DNA of 5,895 nt from Nitrospirota bacterium. Lineage in GTDB: Bacteria; Nitrospirota; JACRHJ01. How positions within the stretch are numbered: position 1 is the first letter of the stretch; every line of letters begins with the position of its first letter. Location of the stretch: positions 12,259 to 18,153 of the forward strand of contig DAHWTK010000024.1 in the NCBI GenBank assembly GCA_027328825.1, in the 5' to 3' direction. The position numbers and the translations under genes are program-made. The notes below the pieces were generated by a model. It saw nothing but the letters and a program-made list of their open reading frames with translations. It had not been told where the DNA came from and searched no databases. This document shows, in pieces, positions 1-5,895 of the stretch.

Positions 1-508
1 AAGTATGCCTGCATGCGAGCGCCAGCAAATCCGCGCCAGCCTTCGAGGCGGAATATGGGCTGTTGGGGGAAAGCGGCGTCTCTTCCGTGAAATACCCTTC
101 AGGCCCGAGCGAGCCGTAGACCTCGTCCGTGGAAATCTGAACGAATATCTCAGGTTTCAGTTTCATCGCGGCGTCGAGCAGCACCTGAGTGCCGACGACG
201 TTTGTCATCGCAAATACGGAAGGATCCTCTATGCTCCTGTCCACATGTGATTCGGCGGCAAAATGTACCACGGCGTCCGCGCCGCTCATGGCTTCAGAAA
301 CTGCGTGCGGGTCGCAGATATTGCCTTTACTGAACCTGTAATGCGGGTTTTTCTCAATGTCCCGCAAATTTTCAAGGCTACCCGCGTACGTCAGTGCGTC
401 GAAGTTGACGACCTCCGAATCCGGGTAATTATTTATTATGTGCCGGACGAAATTGGAGCCGATGAACCCGCACCCTCCCGTAACCATTATTTTCCGGGGC
501 GTCCGCAT
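1..508 (-). CDS. rmlB: dTDP-glucose 4,6-dehydratase, N-terminal part (3' end beyond window)
   Basis: This enzyme converts dTDP-D-glucose to dTDP-4-keto-6-deoxy-D-glucose with bound NAD+, the second step of dTDP-L-rhamnose synthesis, in the cytoplasm. The 169 visible residues form an extended-SDR Rossmann domain. It has the NAD-binding GxxGxxG motif in TGGCGFIGSN (residues 10-19), the FAAESHVDRS motif (83-92), the catalytic triplet T127-D128-E129 in STDEVYG, and the SDR pair Y152/K156 in YSASK. The TDE triplet is the mark of dTDP-glucose dehydratases as opposed to UDP-sugar epimerases. The ATG at 508-506 is chosen because a good Shine-Dalgarno lies 8 bases upstream. A second ATG at 487-485 (residue 8) has no clear ribosome site, although it would give the N-terminus usual for the family. 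The start directly follows the stop of the epimerase gene. Full-length members are about 320-360 residues, so roughly half is missing at the left window edge. No frameshift is seen. Confidence 0.95.
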   Translation of the reverse strand, partial: MRTPRKIMVTGGCGFIGSNFVRHIINNYPDSEVVNFDALTYAGSLENLRDIEKNPHYRFSKGNICDPHAVSEAMSGADAVVHFAAESHVDRSIEDPSVFAMTNVVGTQVLLDAAMKLKPEIFVQISTDEVYGSLGPEGYFTEETPLSPNSPYSASKAGADLLALACRHT

Positions 509-964
509 CTACCCGTCCTTCCTCGCCCAGTCGTAAGGGATGTCGCTTCCGTGGGCGGGCTTTCTGAACTCGTCGGGTTCCTTGGGATTGTAAGGCTCGG
601 TCGAGCAGTTCATTACCATCGCCTCTGTGTCGCTTATGCATTTGAACCCGTGCCATACGAAAGGCGGTATCTGGAGCAATATCTGGTTATGCTCTCCCAT
701 GAAGAATTCGTTTACCTCGCCGTTAGTCGGTGAGCCTTCGCGGTCGTCATAGAGGACGACCTTCATCATGCCTTTTACACAGCAGAAGTTGTCCGTCTGC
801 TTTTTGTGGTAATGCCAGGCCTTAGTTACGCCAGGCCAGGCGGTGGTAACGTATACCTGCCCGAACCTGATAAACTCAGGGTCGTCCGCGCGCAGGACTT
901 CCATAAGCCGTCCGCGCTCGTCGGGGATTACACGGAGCTTTTTAACCTTTACGCCGTCGATCAT
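509..964 (-). CDS. short dTDP-4-dehydrorhamnose 3,5-epimerase family protein (RmlC-like cupin)
   Basis: This 151-residue protein is a member of the RmlC cupin family that probably epimerises the dTDP-4-keto-6-deoxyglucose made by RmlB. Visible features are the N-terminal IPDERG segment (13-18), which resembles the RmlC 'D.RG' start, GQVYVTTAWPG (35-45), the histidine cluster WHYHKKQTD (50-58), the strand CVKGMMKVVLYDDR (62-75), IPPFVWHGF (99-107, matching the family's IPxGxxHGF) and the tail EPYNPKEPDE (123-132). H51 or H53 would be the catalytic base and Y125 the acid/base tyrosine; this is inferred by analogy with classical RmlC. It is shorter than classical RmlC (about 180 residues), and the usual RGLHYQ motif is replaced by KAWHYHKKQ. 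I recognise this as a recurring compact subfamily in bacteria and archaea, but its exact product is not known to me, so no symbol is given. Its ATG overlaps the rmlA stop codon (ATGA) and a weak GGGG lies 5 bases upstream, which points to translational coupling. Confidence 0.88.
   Translation of the reverse strand: MIDGVKVKKLRVIPDERGRLMEVLRADDPEFIRFGQVYVTTAWPGVTKAWHYHKKQTDNFCCVKGMMKVVLYDDREGSPTNGEVNEFFMGEHNQILLQIPPFVWHGFKCISDTEAMVMNCSTEPYNPKEPDEFRKPAHGSDIPYDWARKDG
517..524 (-). promoter_or_regulatory. Shine-Dalgarno for rmlB
   Basis: On the minus strand GAGGAAGG lies 8 bases before the ATG at 508. It sits inside the last codons of the epimerase gene. It decides the start in favour of ATG 508 over the in-frame ATG at 487, which is preceded by a GC-rich sequence with no purine-rich ribosome site. 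Confidence 0.75.
961..964 (-). promoter_or_regulatory. ATGA start/stop overlap, rmlA to rmlC-like gene
   Basis: The minus-strand tetranucleotide ATGA holds the ATG of the epimerase gene (964-962) and the TGA stop of rmlA (963-961). This arrangement typically allows terminating ribosomes to restart on the next cistron. Only a weak GGGG (970-973) precedes it. Confidence 0.8.
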
Positions 965-2025
965 AATAACCCCACTTTTGAATTGTCGCCAAGCATGAAC
1001 CTGTATGCCGTGGGCTTTAGCGGAGACTTGCCCACCTCGACATTGCGCCCAACGAGGCTGTCCTCGATGCGCCGGTCAACTTCCTTTATTACGCTCCCTT
1101 CCAGGACTATGCTATGTTCTATCTCGGATGAGAGCACCTGGACGTTTTTATCTATGGAAGTGAACGGGCCGATGAATGAATTTACAACCCGCGCGCCCTT
1201 GCCGATTATGGCCGGGCCTCGAACAACGCTGTTTATGACCTCAGCCCCGCCTTCTATCACAACCTTGAACTCCACGGACGAGGAAGAATCTACATGCCCG
1301 TCTATGCGCGCGGTCAAACTGTCCAACACCATCCTGTTGGCTTCGAGCATGTCCTCAAGCTTTCCCGTGTCCTTCCACCATCCGTTCACCATGTGCGGAT
1401 GCACTGTGGATCCCTGATCTATGAGATATTGTATCGCGTCGGTTATCTCAAGCTCGCCCCTGGCCGAGGGTTTTATATTTTTTGCGGCCTTGAAGATGTT
1501 TTTATCGAACATGTAAACACCGACAAGCGCAAGGTCGCTTTCCGGCTCGGAAGGCTTTTCCACCAGCCTGACGACTTTGCCGTCCTTAAGCTCCGCGACG
1601 CCGAACTGCTTCGGGTTCGCAACCTTCGCAAGGAGTATCTGGGCGTTCGGCTTGTCCCGCATGAACTCCCGCGCAAGTTCTTTTATGCCGCCAAGGATAA
1701 GGTTGTCGCCCAGGTACATAACGAACGGGTCGTCTTTTAAAAAATCCTCGGCGACAAGCACGGCATGAGCAAGTCCAAGCGGCTCCGACTGTTCAATATA
1801 TGTCACCTTTACGCCGAAGCCAGAGCCGTTGCCCACAGCCGCCATAACTTCTTCTTTCGTGTCGCCGACGACTATACCGATATCCGTGATGCCGGCATCG
1901 CGTATTGCCTCGATTCCATAAAACAGCACGGGCTTGTTCGCCACTGGCACAAGCTGTTTTGCGCTGGTGTAGGTTATCGGGCGAAGCCTTGTGCCCTTCC
2001 CTCCGGAAAGTATCAGACCTTTCAC
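961..2025 (-). CDS. rmlA: glucose-1-phosphate thymidylyltransferase, long form with C-terminal beta-helix
   Basis: This enzyme joins dTTP and glucose-1-phosphate to give dTDP-glucose and pyrophosphate, the first step of dTDP-deoxysugar synthesis. The 354-residue protein has a nucleotidyltransferase domain (about 1-235) with the signature LSGGKGTRLRP (6-16), K23 in TSAKQLVP, NKP (30-32), the metal-binding D107 in LGDN (105-108), EKP (156-158), RGELEITDAI (189-198) and WWKDTG (216-221). Residues from about 243 to 340 show the spaced I/V-G/N-x pattern of a left-handed beta-helix (for example VVIEGGAEV, AIIGKGARV, SLVGRNVEV). Classical short RmlA is about 290 residues and lacks this helix; this length fits the long RmlA/StrD-like type. 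Translation starts at GTG (2025-2023) behind a strong Shine-Dalgarno. It lies 14 bases after lptD and overlaps the next gene by 4 bases. Specificity for dTTP rather than another nucleotide, or glucose rather than another sugar, cannot be proved from sequence, but the adjacent rmlB supports it. Confidence 0.9.
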   Translation of the reverse strand: MKGLILSGGKGTRLRPITYTSAKQLVPVANKPVLFYGIEAIRDAGITDIGIVVGDTKEEVMAAVGNGSGFGVKVTYIEQSEPLGLAHAVLVAEDFLKDDPFVMYLGDNLILGGIKELAREFMRDKPNAQILLAKVANPKQFGVAELKDGKVVRLVEKPSEPESDLALVGVYMFDKNIFKAAKNIKPSARGELEITDAIQYLIDQGSTVHPHMVNGWWKDTGKLEDMLEANRMVLDSLTARIDGHVDSSSSVEFKVVIEGGAEVINSVVRGPAIIGKGARVVNSFIGPFTSIDKNVQVLSSEIEHSIVLEGSVIKEVDRRIEDSLVGRNVEVGKSPLKPTAYRFMLGDNSKVGLL

Positions 2026-2030
2026 AAAAA

Positions 2031-2036
2031 CCTCCC
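2031..2036 (-). promoter_or_regulatory. strong Shine-Dalgarno for rmlA (GTG start)
   Basis: GGGAGG on the minus strand is followed by five T residues and then GTG at 2025-2023. It lies in the 14-base gap after the lptD stop codon. The match to the anti-Shine-Dalgarno and the ideal spacing support the GTG start, which also gives the family's expected MKGLILSGG N-terminus. This is the clearest ribosome site in the window, so rmlA can start translation independently of lptD. Confidence 0.85.
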
Positions 2037-2039
2037 GCC

Positions 2040-4307
2040 TTAGAACTTAACGTTCCCGATGCCTTTGAGATTCAGCATGACCATATACTGTTTACGAGTA
2101 GGACTGTTAAAGTAGTCGAACGTAAGGCCCCAGCATTGCGAACTGTATGTCGCCGAACCGTCCGTCTCACGTAAATTCCTGGTGTGCCAGTCGTACCATA
2201 TCTTGGCCGAAAAGTCCCAATGGCTCCCCAACTTGATTCCGCCGTCAAACGTAAGGAAGTTAACCGTGCTTTCCTCGTCGGCCTTGTTGAGCAGGAAGTC
2301 GGTGGCAAAGTCGGTGCTCGGTGTGAAAAAATCGAAATATGAAGGGGACATGAAAGTCTGTTCCGCGTCAAGCGAATATCTCTGGCCTATACCTGCGTGC
2401 CAGAGCTTGTCTTTTGAGTCGTAACGGAGGTCTGTATCCACAGAGCGTATGCTTCCCTGATAGAAGTCGTAACGGAAATCGTTATTTAAACTTAGATTAT
2501 ATGACGAGCGATAGTTTACTTCGCCGTAAAGACTCGAGAAACTGCGCCTCCGCGTGCCTATGAACGTATCGGCGTAAAAGTCATAGAACTGGCTGAATTT
2601 TACAGTCAGGTAGTCCACCTTCGGTTCCGGAGTTCCGTCTTTATATTTCAGAACGAAACGGTTCGCAAGAGAATACGCAATTATGCTGCGTCTTGGAGAG
2701 AGCGCCTTGACCTCATTGCCCGCGACAGCAGGCATTACCTCTTCGCTGTCGAGAGTGTCTACGCCGTCAAAATCCGGGAAATTTTTACCTCCCCGGCTTG
2801 TTACATAATTATACGCTAACGTCGGCACAATCGTATGGCGTATACCCTCAAACGGGCCACTGTTGAAAAGGTAAAGCTTATACAGGTCTGTCTGCGCCTT
2901 TATTCCAGCTCCAAAAAGCCCGCGCTCAGTGTCGCTTTTCTCAACCAAAACTCTGTTGCCAGTATTAGGATCAAATTTCGTGGTTTCATTATTGTCGTCC
3001 AGATTGTATACCGTCTCGCGGTATCCGGCCTTTGGCTCGAAATTTATTCCGGCCAGATTGAAGTTGTAAGATAGACTGGGAAAAGCATCGAATCTGCCGC
3101 CTGAGACGCCCTTTATCTTGTAAAAGTCGGTCACGGTGGAATCCAGGCTAAGGTATAGCGGCTGGTTTAGAAGCTGCTTTTTGACGACATTAAGACCGGC
3201 TTCCGGAAGGCGCTGAACTATCGCATTGTTGTTCTGCGTGGGATCAAGCCCTTCGGAATACTGCCCGAACAAATACCCCCTGCCCCAGTCCCACAGATTG
3301 TCGAGCCACATATTTGAATCAAGGGTCCTCTGTGTCCTTTCGCGGGCGGTATCGGTCAGGTCCCTGAAGAACTGCTTGTCGCTCAGGTTTATGTCAGCCA
3401 CACCGGAGAGGGCCGGCGTGAATAGGTCGTGATATTTAAACGAAATGTTATACCTGTCCGAATGAATAATGTGGTCTCTCATGTAATAGCCGTAAAATCT
3501 AAGCGAGCTGTCCTTGTCCTGCGAGTAGCGGATCTCATCGGCTATGCCGAGGCCCCTTAGACTCCTGTAATCAAGGGTAAGCGTGGTATCGAAATTTCCT
3601 ACAGGCGCCCAGTAATAGCTTTCTATAATTCTCGCCCCGTCTTTTGTATTATATCCTCCCGACGGTATCATAAATCCGCTCGTGCGGGGTTTCAGCATCG
3701 GGAGCCAGACGTAAGGCATATAAAGCACGGGAACTCCCTTGATATAAAAAACCGCCCCTTTTGCAAAGACGTCCTTGTCCATCCGGACGTCGAGCGATCT
3801 GGCCCGCATGTACCAGAACGGGCTTTTCGCGTCGCAGGTGGTAAACTTCCCGTCCTTTATTATATATTCCTGCTCACCCACCTTCTCCAACGGGTTCCCG
3901 CCGATATGATAGTTGCCCTTTTTTACCAATATTTTCCCTTTTTTTATAACCCCAAGCTTTGTATTGAAATTTACTTTTATCACATCCGCAAAGACAATGT
4001 TATCCGGCGAAACGAGCCACGCCTTGCCGCTGGCCTCGGCATCGCCGGTTTTCTCGTTTAACGTAGCTTTATCAGATGTCAGCGTATAACCTTTCTGCGT
4101 AATTTTCACGTGTCCGTCGGCAAAATAGGTGTTGGTCTTCCGATCATATCTCAGGCTGTCAGCCTGGATTGTAACCGGCTCTTTAGCATTGGCTATGGAT
4201 TTGATTGCGCTACCGATATTAGCTCCATCCGCGAAAACATACGAGGCGGAAAAAATGGGCGCAAGCGTTATTATCATTGCCGTAATTACACATAAAAAGA
4301 GTCTCAT
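2040..4307 (-). CDS. lptD: LPS-assembly outer membrane protein LptD
   Basis: LptD is the outer-membrane beta-barrel of the Lpt bridge; with the lipoprotein LptE it inserts LPS into the outer leaflet. The 755-residue protein (E. coli LptD is 784) begins with a signal peptide: basic start, hydrophobic core at about 3-20, likely cleavage after VFA (residue 26). The periplasmic OstA/LptA-like beta-jellyroll follows at about 43-190 (VTIQADSLRYD, TYFADGHVKIT, LTSDKATLNEKTGDAEASG). Next comes the conserved plug/barrel entry PVLYMPYVWLP...PRTSGFMIPSGG (193-218), then a barrel rich in alternating aromatic strands up to a C-terminal phenylalanine, the usual signal for BAM-dependent assembly. The mature protein has only two cysteines: C158 in FTTCD and C725 in SQCWG. 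The ATG overlaps the folC stop codon (ATGA). Shine-Dalgarno-like sequence is poorly spaced (AAGG 1 base away, GAGGGAG 14 bases away), so coupling to folC translation is likely. Some stretches are AT-rich compared with the neighbouring genes. Confidence 0.95.
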   Translation of the reverse strand: MRLFLCVITAMIITLAPIFSASYVFADGANIGSAIKSIANAKEPVTIQADSLRYDRKTNTYFADGHVKITQKGYTLTSDKATLNEKTGDAEASGKAWLVSPDNIVFADVIKVNFNTKLGVIKKGKILVKKGNYHIGGNPLEKVGEQEYIIKDGKFTTCDAKSPFWYMRARSLDVRMDKDVFAKGAVFYIKGVPVLYMPYVWLPMLKPRTSGFMIPSGGYNTKDGARIIESYYWAPVGNFDTTLTLDYRSLRGLGIADEIRYSQDKDSSLRFYGYYMRDHIIHSDRYNISFKYHDLFTPALSGVADINLSDKQFFRDLTDTARERTQRTLDSNMWLDNLWDWGRGYLFGQYSEGLDPTQNNNAIVQRLPEAGLNVVKKQLLNQPLYLSLDSTVTDFYKIKGVSGGRFDAFPSLSYNFNLAGINFEPKAGYRETVYNLDDNNETTKFDPNTGNRVLVEKSDTERGLFGAGIKAQTDLYKLYLFNSGPFEGIRHTIVPTLAYNYVTSRGGKNFPDFDGVDTLDSEEVMPAVAGNEVKALSPRRSIIAYSLANRFVLKYKDGTPEPKVDYLTVKFSQFYDFYADTFIGTRRRSFSSLYGEVNYRSSYNLSLNNDFRYDFYQGSIRSVDTDLRYDSKDKLWHAGIGQRYSLDAEQTFMSPSYFDFFTPSTDFATDFLLNKADEESTVNFLTFDGGIKLGSHWDFSAKIWYDWHTRNLRETDGSATYSSQCWGLTFDYFNSPTRKQYMVMLNLKGIGNVKF
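4304..4307 (-). promoter_or_regulatory. ATGA start/stop overlap, folC to lptD
   Basis: The ATG of lptD (4307-4305) and the TGA of folC (4306-4304) share two bases. With the poorly placed purine tracts upstream, translation of lptD probably depends on ribosomes finishing folC. This is inference from layout. Confidence 0.75.
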
Positions 4308-5623
4308 GCCTTAAGGAATTGCTCCCTCTTGGACAGCCATGCCTTTACCTCTCCTACAACATACAGCGAACCGGTCACCAGCACCATGTCATCCTGGCCA
4401 GCATTGGACAGCGCCTTTTCAAGCGCGTCCGGCACATCGGCGCAGACGGTTGCTTCCACTGCTCCGACATCAAGCATCCTTGAAAGCTCTTCAGCCGGAA
4501 CGGCGCGGCTGTAGTCTGCCTGCGTAAATATCACGCTGTCCGCAATGGGCATAAGATAAGCCGCCATGTCTTTAAAATCCTTGTCCGCAAGGACTCCAAG
4601 GACGAGCAGAAGCCGCTTATACCGGCCTGCGTAATATTCCTTGACGGCTTCCGAAAGGACCCTCGCCGAATCCGTGTTATGCGCCCCGTCCAGCACAACA
4701 AGCGGCCTTTGCAAAACAGTTTCCAGTCTTCCTTCCCACTTTACAGACGCGAAACCTTTTCTTATAGCGTCCGCGGAAATCGTCATGCCCGGCATCACCG
4801 AAAGCGCGCCAATAGCAGCTGCGGCATTTCTGAGCTGGTGTTCCCCTGTGAGCGGGACCTCAACACCGTTTATCTCGCCTCCGGGCCCACGATAGTCGAA
4901 CTTCTGGATAATTTTCCCGCCTTCCCATCGGTAGTCAGAAGCGCCGTATTCATAATCCTTGTTAAATACGTAAAGCGGGGCATTTTTCTCCCGGCATACG
5001 CCAATTATGTAATCCAAAACTTCAGGCTTGCTCTCAGAAGTCACAAGCGGCACGCCGGGCTTGATTATACCTGCCTTTTCTCGCGCTATCGCTTCTACGG
5101 TATCACCCAGGTACTCCCTGTGCTCCAGCTCCACGTTTGTTATCACGGAGCATTCCGGTGTTATCACGTTTGTCGAATCAAGCCTGCCACCCATCCCGAC
5201 TTCAAGCACCACCGCCTCCGCATCCATCTCCCTGAAATAATCGAAGGCCATCGCTGTGGTGAACTCGAAGAAAGTCGGCTTCATGTCGGGCGCGTGGATG
5301 TCCAGCAATTGTTTCAGCCTGTCCGCAAGCGCCGCTACTTTCTCCCTTGATATTTCATCCCCGTTAACCGTCATCCTTTCGGTGAAACTGACAAGATGCG
5401 GAGAAGTATACAAGCCAGTCCTGTACCCGGCAGCCCGCAGGGCGGATGCCGACAGCGCGGACACTGAACCTTTTCCGTTCGTCCCGGTTATGTGCAGGAA
5501 TTTCCTGCCAAGCTCAGGATGCCCCAGTATTTCGAGGAGCCTGAGCGTGTTCTCAAGGCCCAGCTTCGTCCCGAACTTCTGGAGACCGAACAGGAAATCC
5601 ACCGTCTGGCCGAAGTCCATCAC
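4304..5623 (-). CDS. folC: bifunctional folylpolyglutamate synthase / dihydrofolate synthase
   Basis: FolC adds glutamate to dihydropteroate and/or extends the polyglutamate tail of folates, using ATP, in the cytoplasm. The 439-residue protein is the usual length and is a Mur-ligase-type enzyme. It has the P-loop GTNGKGS (47-53), TSPHLVSFTER (73-83), FFEFTTAMAFDYF (118-130), EVGMGGRLDSTNV (141-153) and ITNVELEHREYLG (161-173). These are followed by EKAGIIKPG (182-190), WEGRLE (296-301) and DGAHN (312-316) at the start of the C-terminal domain, and a closing TGSLYVVGEV. By analogy with characterised FolC enzymes, S74, E141 and H168 would bind Mg2+ and K183 would be the carbamylated lysine. The usual LDH triplet reads LEH here, a mild change. 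Whether both activities are present cannot be read from sequence. The start is either GTG at 5623 (GGAA 7 bases upstream) or ATG at 5620, one codon later; both overlap the accD stop. The accD-folC order is common. Confidence 0.96.
   Translation of the reverse strand: MMDFGQTVDFLFGLQKFGTKLGLENTLRLLEILGHPELGRKFLHITGTNGKGSVSALSASALRAAGYRTGLYTSPHLVSFTERMTVNGDEISREKVAALADRLKQLLDIHAPDMKPTFFEFTTAMAFDYFREMDAEAVVLEVGMGGRLDSTNVITPECSVITNVELEHREYLGDTVEAIAREKAGIIKPGVPLVTSESKPEVLDYIIGVCREKNAPLYVFNKDYEYGASDYRWEGGKIIQKFDYRGPGGEINGVEVPLTGEHQLRNAAAAIGALSVMPGMTISADAIRKGFASVKWEGRLETVLQRPLVVLDGAHNTDSARVLSEAVKEYYAGRYKRLLLVLGVLADKDFKDMAAYLMPIADSVIFTQADYSRAVPAEELSRMLDVGAVEATVCADVPDALEKALSNAGQDDMVLVTGSLYVVGEVKAWLSKREQFLKA
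5620..5623 (-). promoter_or_regulatory. GTGA overlap of accD stop and folC start
   Basis: Minus-strand GTGATG contains the accD stop TGA (5622-5620), a GTG (5623-5621) in the folC frame and the next codon ATG (5620-5618). Either start overlaps the stop. GGAA at 5634-5631 is spaced 7 bases from GTG and 10 from ATG, slightly favouring GTG. Confidence 0.65.
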
Positions 5624-5895
5624 TTTAGTTTTCCACGGAAGAAGGCAAGGATATTCACCAGTGTCTCCTTAAGGTGTTTTCTGTCTATAATCATATCCAC
5701 CTGTCCGTGTTCAAGCTGGAACTCCGCGCGCTGGAAACCCTCCGGGAGCTGTTTCTTTATCGTCTGCTCGATTACCCTTGGCCCCGCGAAACCTATAAGT
5801 GACTTAGGCTCGGCGATTATGATGTCCCCCAGGCTAGCAAAACTCGCCGACACGCCGCCGAAGGTCGGGTCCGTAAGGACGGAGATGAACGGGAT
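5620..5895 (-). CDS. accD: acetyl-CoA carboxylase carboxyltransferase subunit beta, C-terminal 91 residues (5' end beyond window)
   Basis: AccD pairs with AccA to form the carboxyltransferase that moves CO2 from carboxybiotin to acetyl-CoA, giving malonyl-CoA, the committed step of fatty-acid synthesis. The visible reading frame is open to the window edge and reads through SVLTDPTFGGVSASFASLGD, IIIAEPKSLIGFAGPRVIEQ, LPEGFQRAEFQLEHGQVDMI. These are the highly conserved crotonase-fold C-terminal motifs of AccD: the TDPTxGGVxASFA and GFAGPRVIEQT segments around the active site, and LPEGFQ..EF..EHG..D. The N-terminal zinc-ribbon half lies outside the window. The gene ends in TGA at 5622-5620, which overlaps the folC start. 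Gene identity is very secure despite the truncation. Confidence 0.97.
   Translation of the reverse strand: MPFISVLTDPTFGGVSASFASLGDIIIAEPKSLIGFAGPRVIEQTIKKQLPEGFQRAEFQLEHGQVDMIIDRKHLKETLVNILAFFRGKLK

Larger units (their letters stand above)
1..5895 (-). other. predicted operon accD-folC-lptD-rmlA-rmlC-like-rmlB
   Basis: All six genes share one strand. The junctions are overlap, 4-base overlap, 14-base gap, 4-base overlap and direct abutment. There is no room for a terminator between any pair, so one transcript covering the window is the simplest reading. Its promoter would lie upstream of accD (beyond the right edge) and its end beyond rmlB (left edge). Internal promoters inside coding regions cannot be excluded by eye. 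Confidence 0.75.

Noticed and set aside
263..733. Plus-strand open frame of 156 codons opposite rmlB and the epimerase
   Set aside because: Antisense to conserved RmlB and RmlC-family sequence, with no ribosome site or domain evidence.
806..1417. Plus-strand open frame of 203 codons opposite rmlA and the epimerase
   Set aside because: It spans the overlap of two well-supported minus-strand genes, is rich in S/T/P as expected of an antisense shadow, and has no motif of its own.
2026..2039. Possible promoter or terminator in the lptD-rmlA gap
   Set aside because: The gap is only 14 bases and is fully taken up by the rmlA Shine-Dalgarno and its spacer; there is no room for a hairpin.
4282..4307. 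Third cysteine in LptD (residue 6) as a disulfide or lipobox cysteine
   Set aside because: It lies within the hydrophobic core of the signal peptide and is removed on export; the surrounding residues do not form a lipobox at a cleavage site.
4679..5350. Plus-strand open frame of 223 codons opposite folC
   Set aside because: It is antisense to a gene with unmistakable family motifs along its length, shows no recognisable domain, and is explained by the codon composition of folC.
1..5895. Defence system, CRISPR, mobile element or other accessory island
   Set aside because: Every base except one 14-base gap belongs to a recognised housekeeping or envelope gene; no transposase, repeat array, tRNA or att-like repeat was seen on either strand.

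Overview
The window holds six genes, all read from the minus strand (right to left), packed end to end with no gap longer than 14 bases. In transcription order they are: the 3' end of accD (fatty-acid synthesis), folC (folate polyglutamylation), lptD (outer-membrane LPS translocon), a long-form rmlA-type sugar-1-phosphate nucleotidyltransferase, a short RmlC-family sugar epimerase, and the 5' part of rmlB (dTDP-glucose 4,6-dehydratase). Both end genes run off the window. No RNA gene, mobile element, CRISPR array, repeat family, promoter or intrinsic terminator is visible, and no stretch without a gene exceeds 14 bases.

The organism is a Gram-negative (diderm) bacterium that makes lipopolysaccharide. 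LptD, with a signal peptide, an OstA-like N-domain, a beta-barrel and a C-terminal phenylalanine, has no role outside an LPS outer membrane. The separate AccD beta subunit and the accD-folC order are common in Proteobacteria and related phyla. The long RmlA together with the short RmlC-like protein suggests a lineage such as Desulfobacterota (former Deltaproteobacteria) or a neighbouring phylum rather than an enteric bacterium, but the phylum cannot be fixed from this window alone.

Region by region (minus strand): 5895-5620 accD C-terminus; 5623-4304 folC, overlapping accD at the start; 4307-2040 lptD, overlapping folC by 4 bases (ATGA); 2025-961 rmlA, GTG start with a strong Shine-Dalgarno; 964-509 rmlC-like, overlapping rmlA by 4 bases (ATGA); 508-1 rmlB, starting on the base after the rmlC-like stop codon. 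This layout implies a single polycistronic transcript with translational coupling.

Functionally, the right half joins acyl-chain precursor supply (AccD) and folate metabolism (FolC), a common housekeeping pairing. The left half makes and exports surface polysaccharide: RmlA and RmlB turn glucose-1-phosphate into dTDP-4-keto-6-deoxyglucose, the RmlC-like protein probably epimerises it, and LptD inserts the finished LPS into the outer leaflet. RmlD, needed to complete dTDP-L-rhamnose, is not in the window and may lie beyond the left edge. I see no undescribed system here. The points most worth a second look are the two-cysteine LptD, the divergent short RmlC-like epimerase, and the gene order linking LPS export to nucleotide-sugar synthesis.
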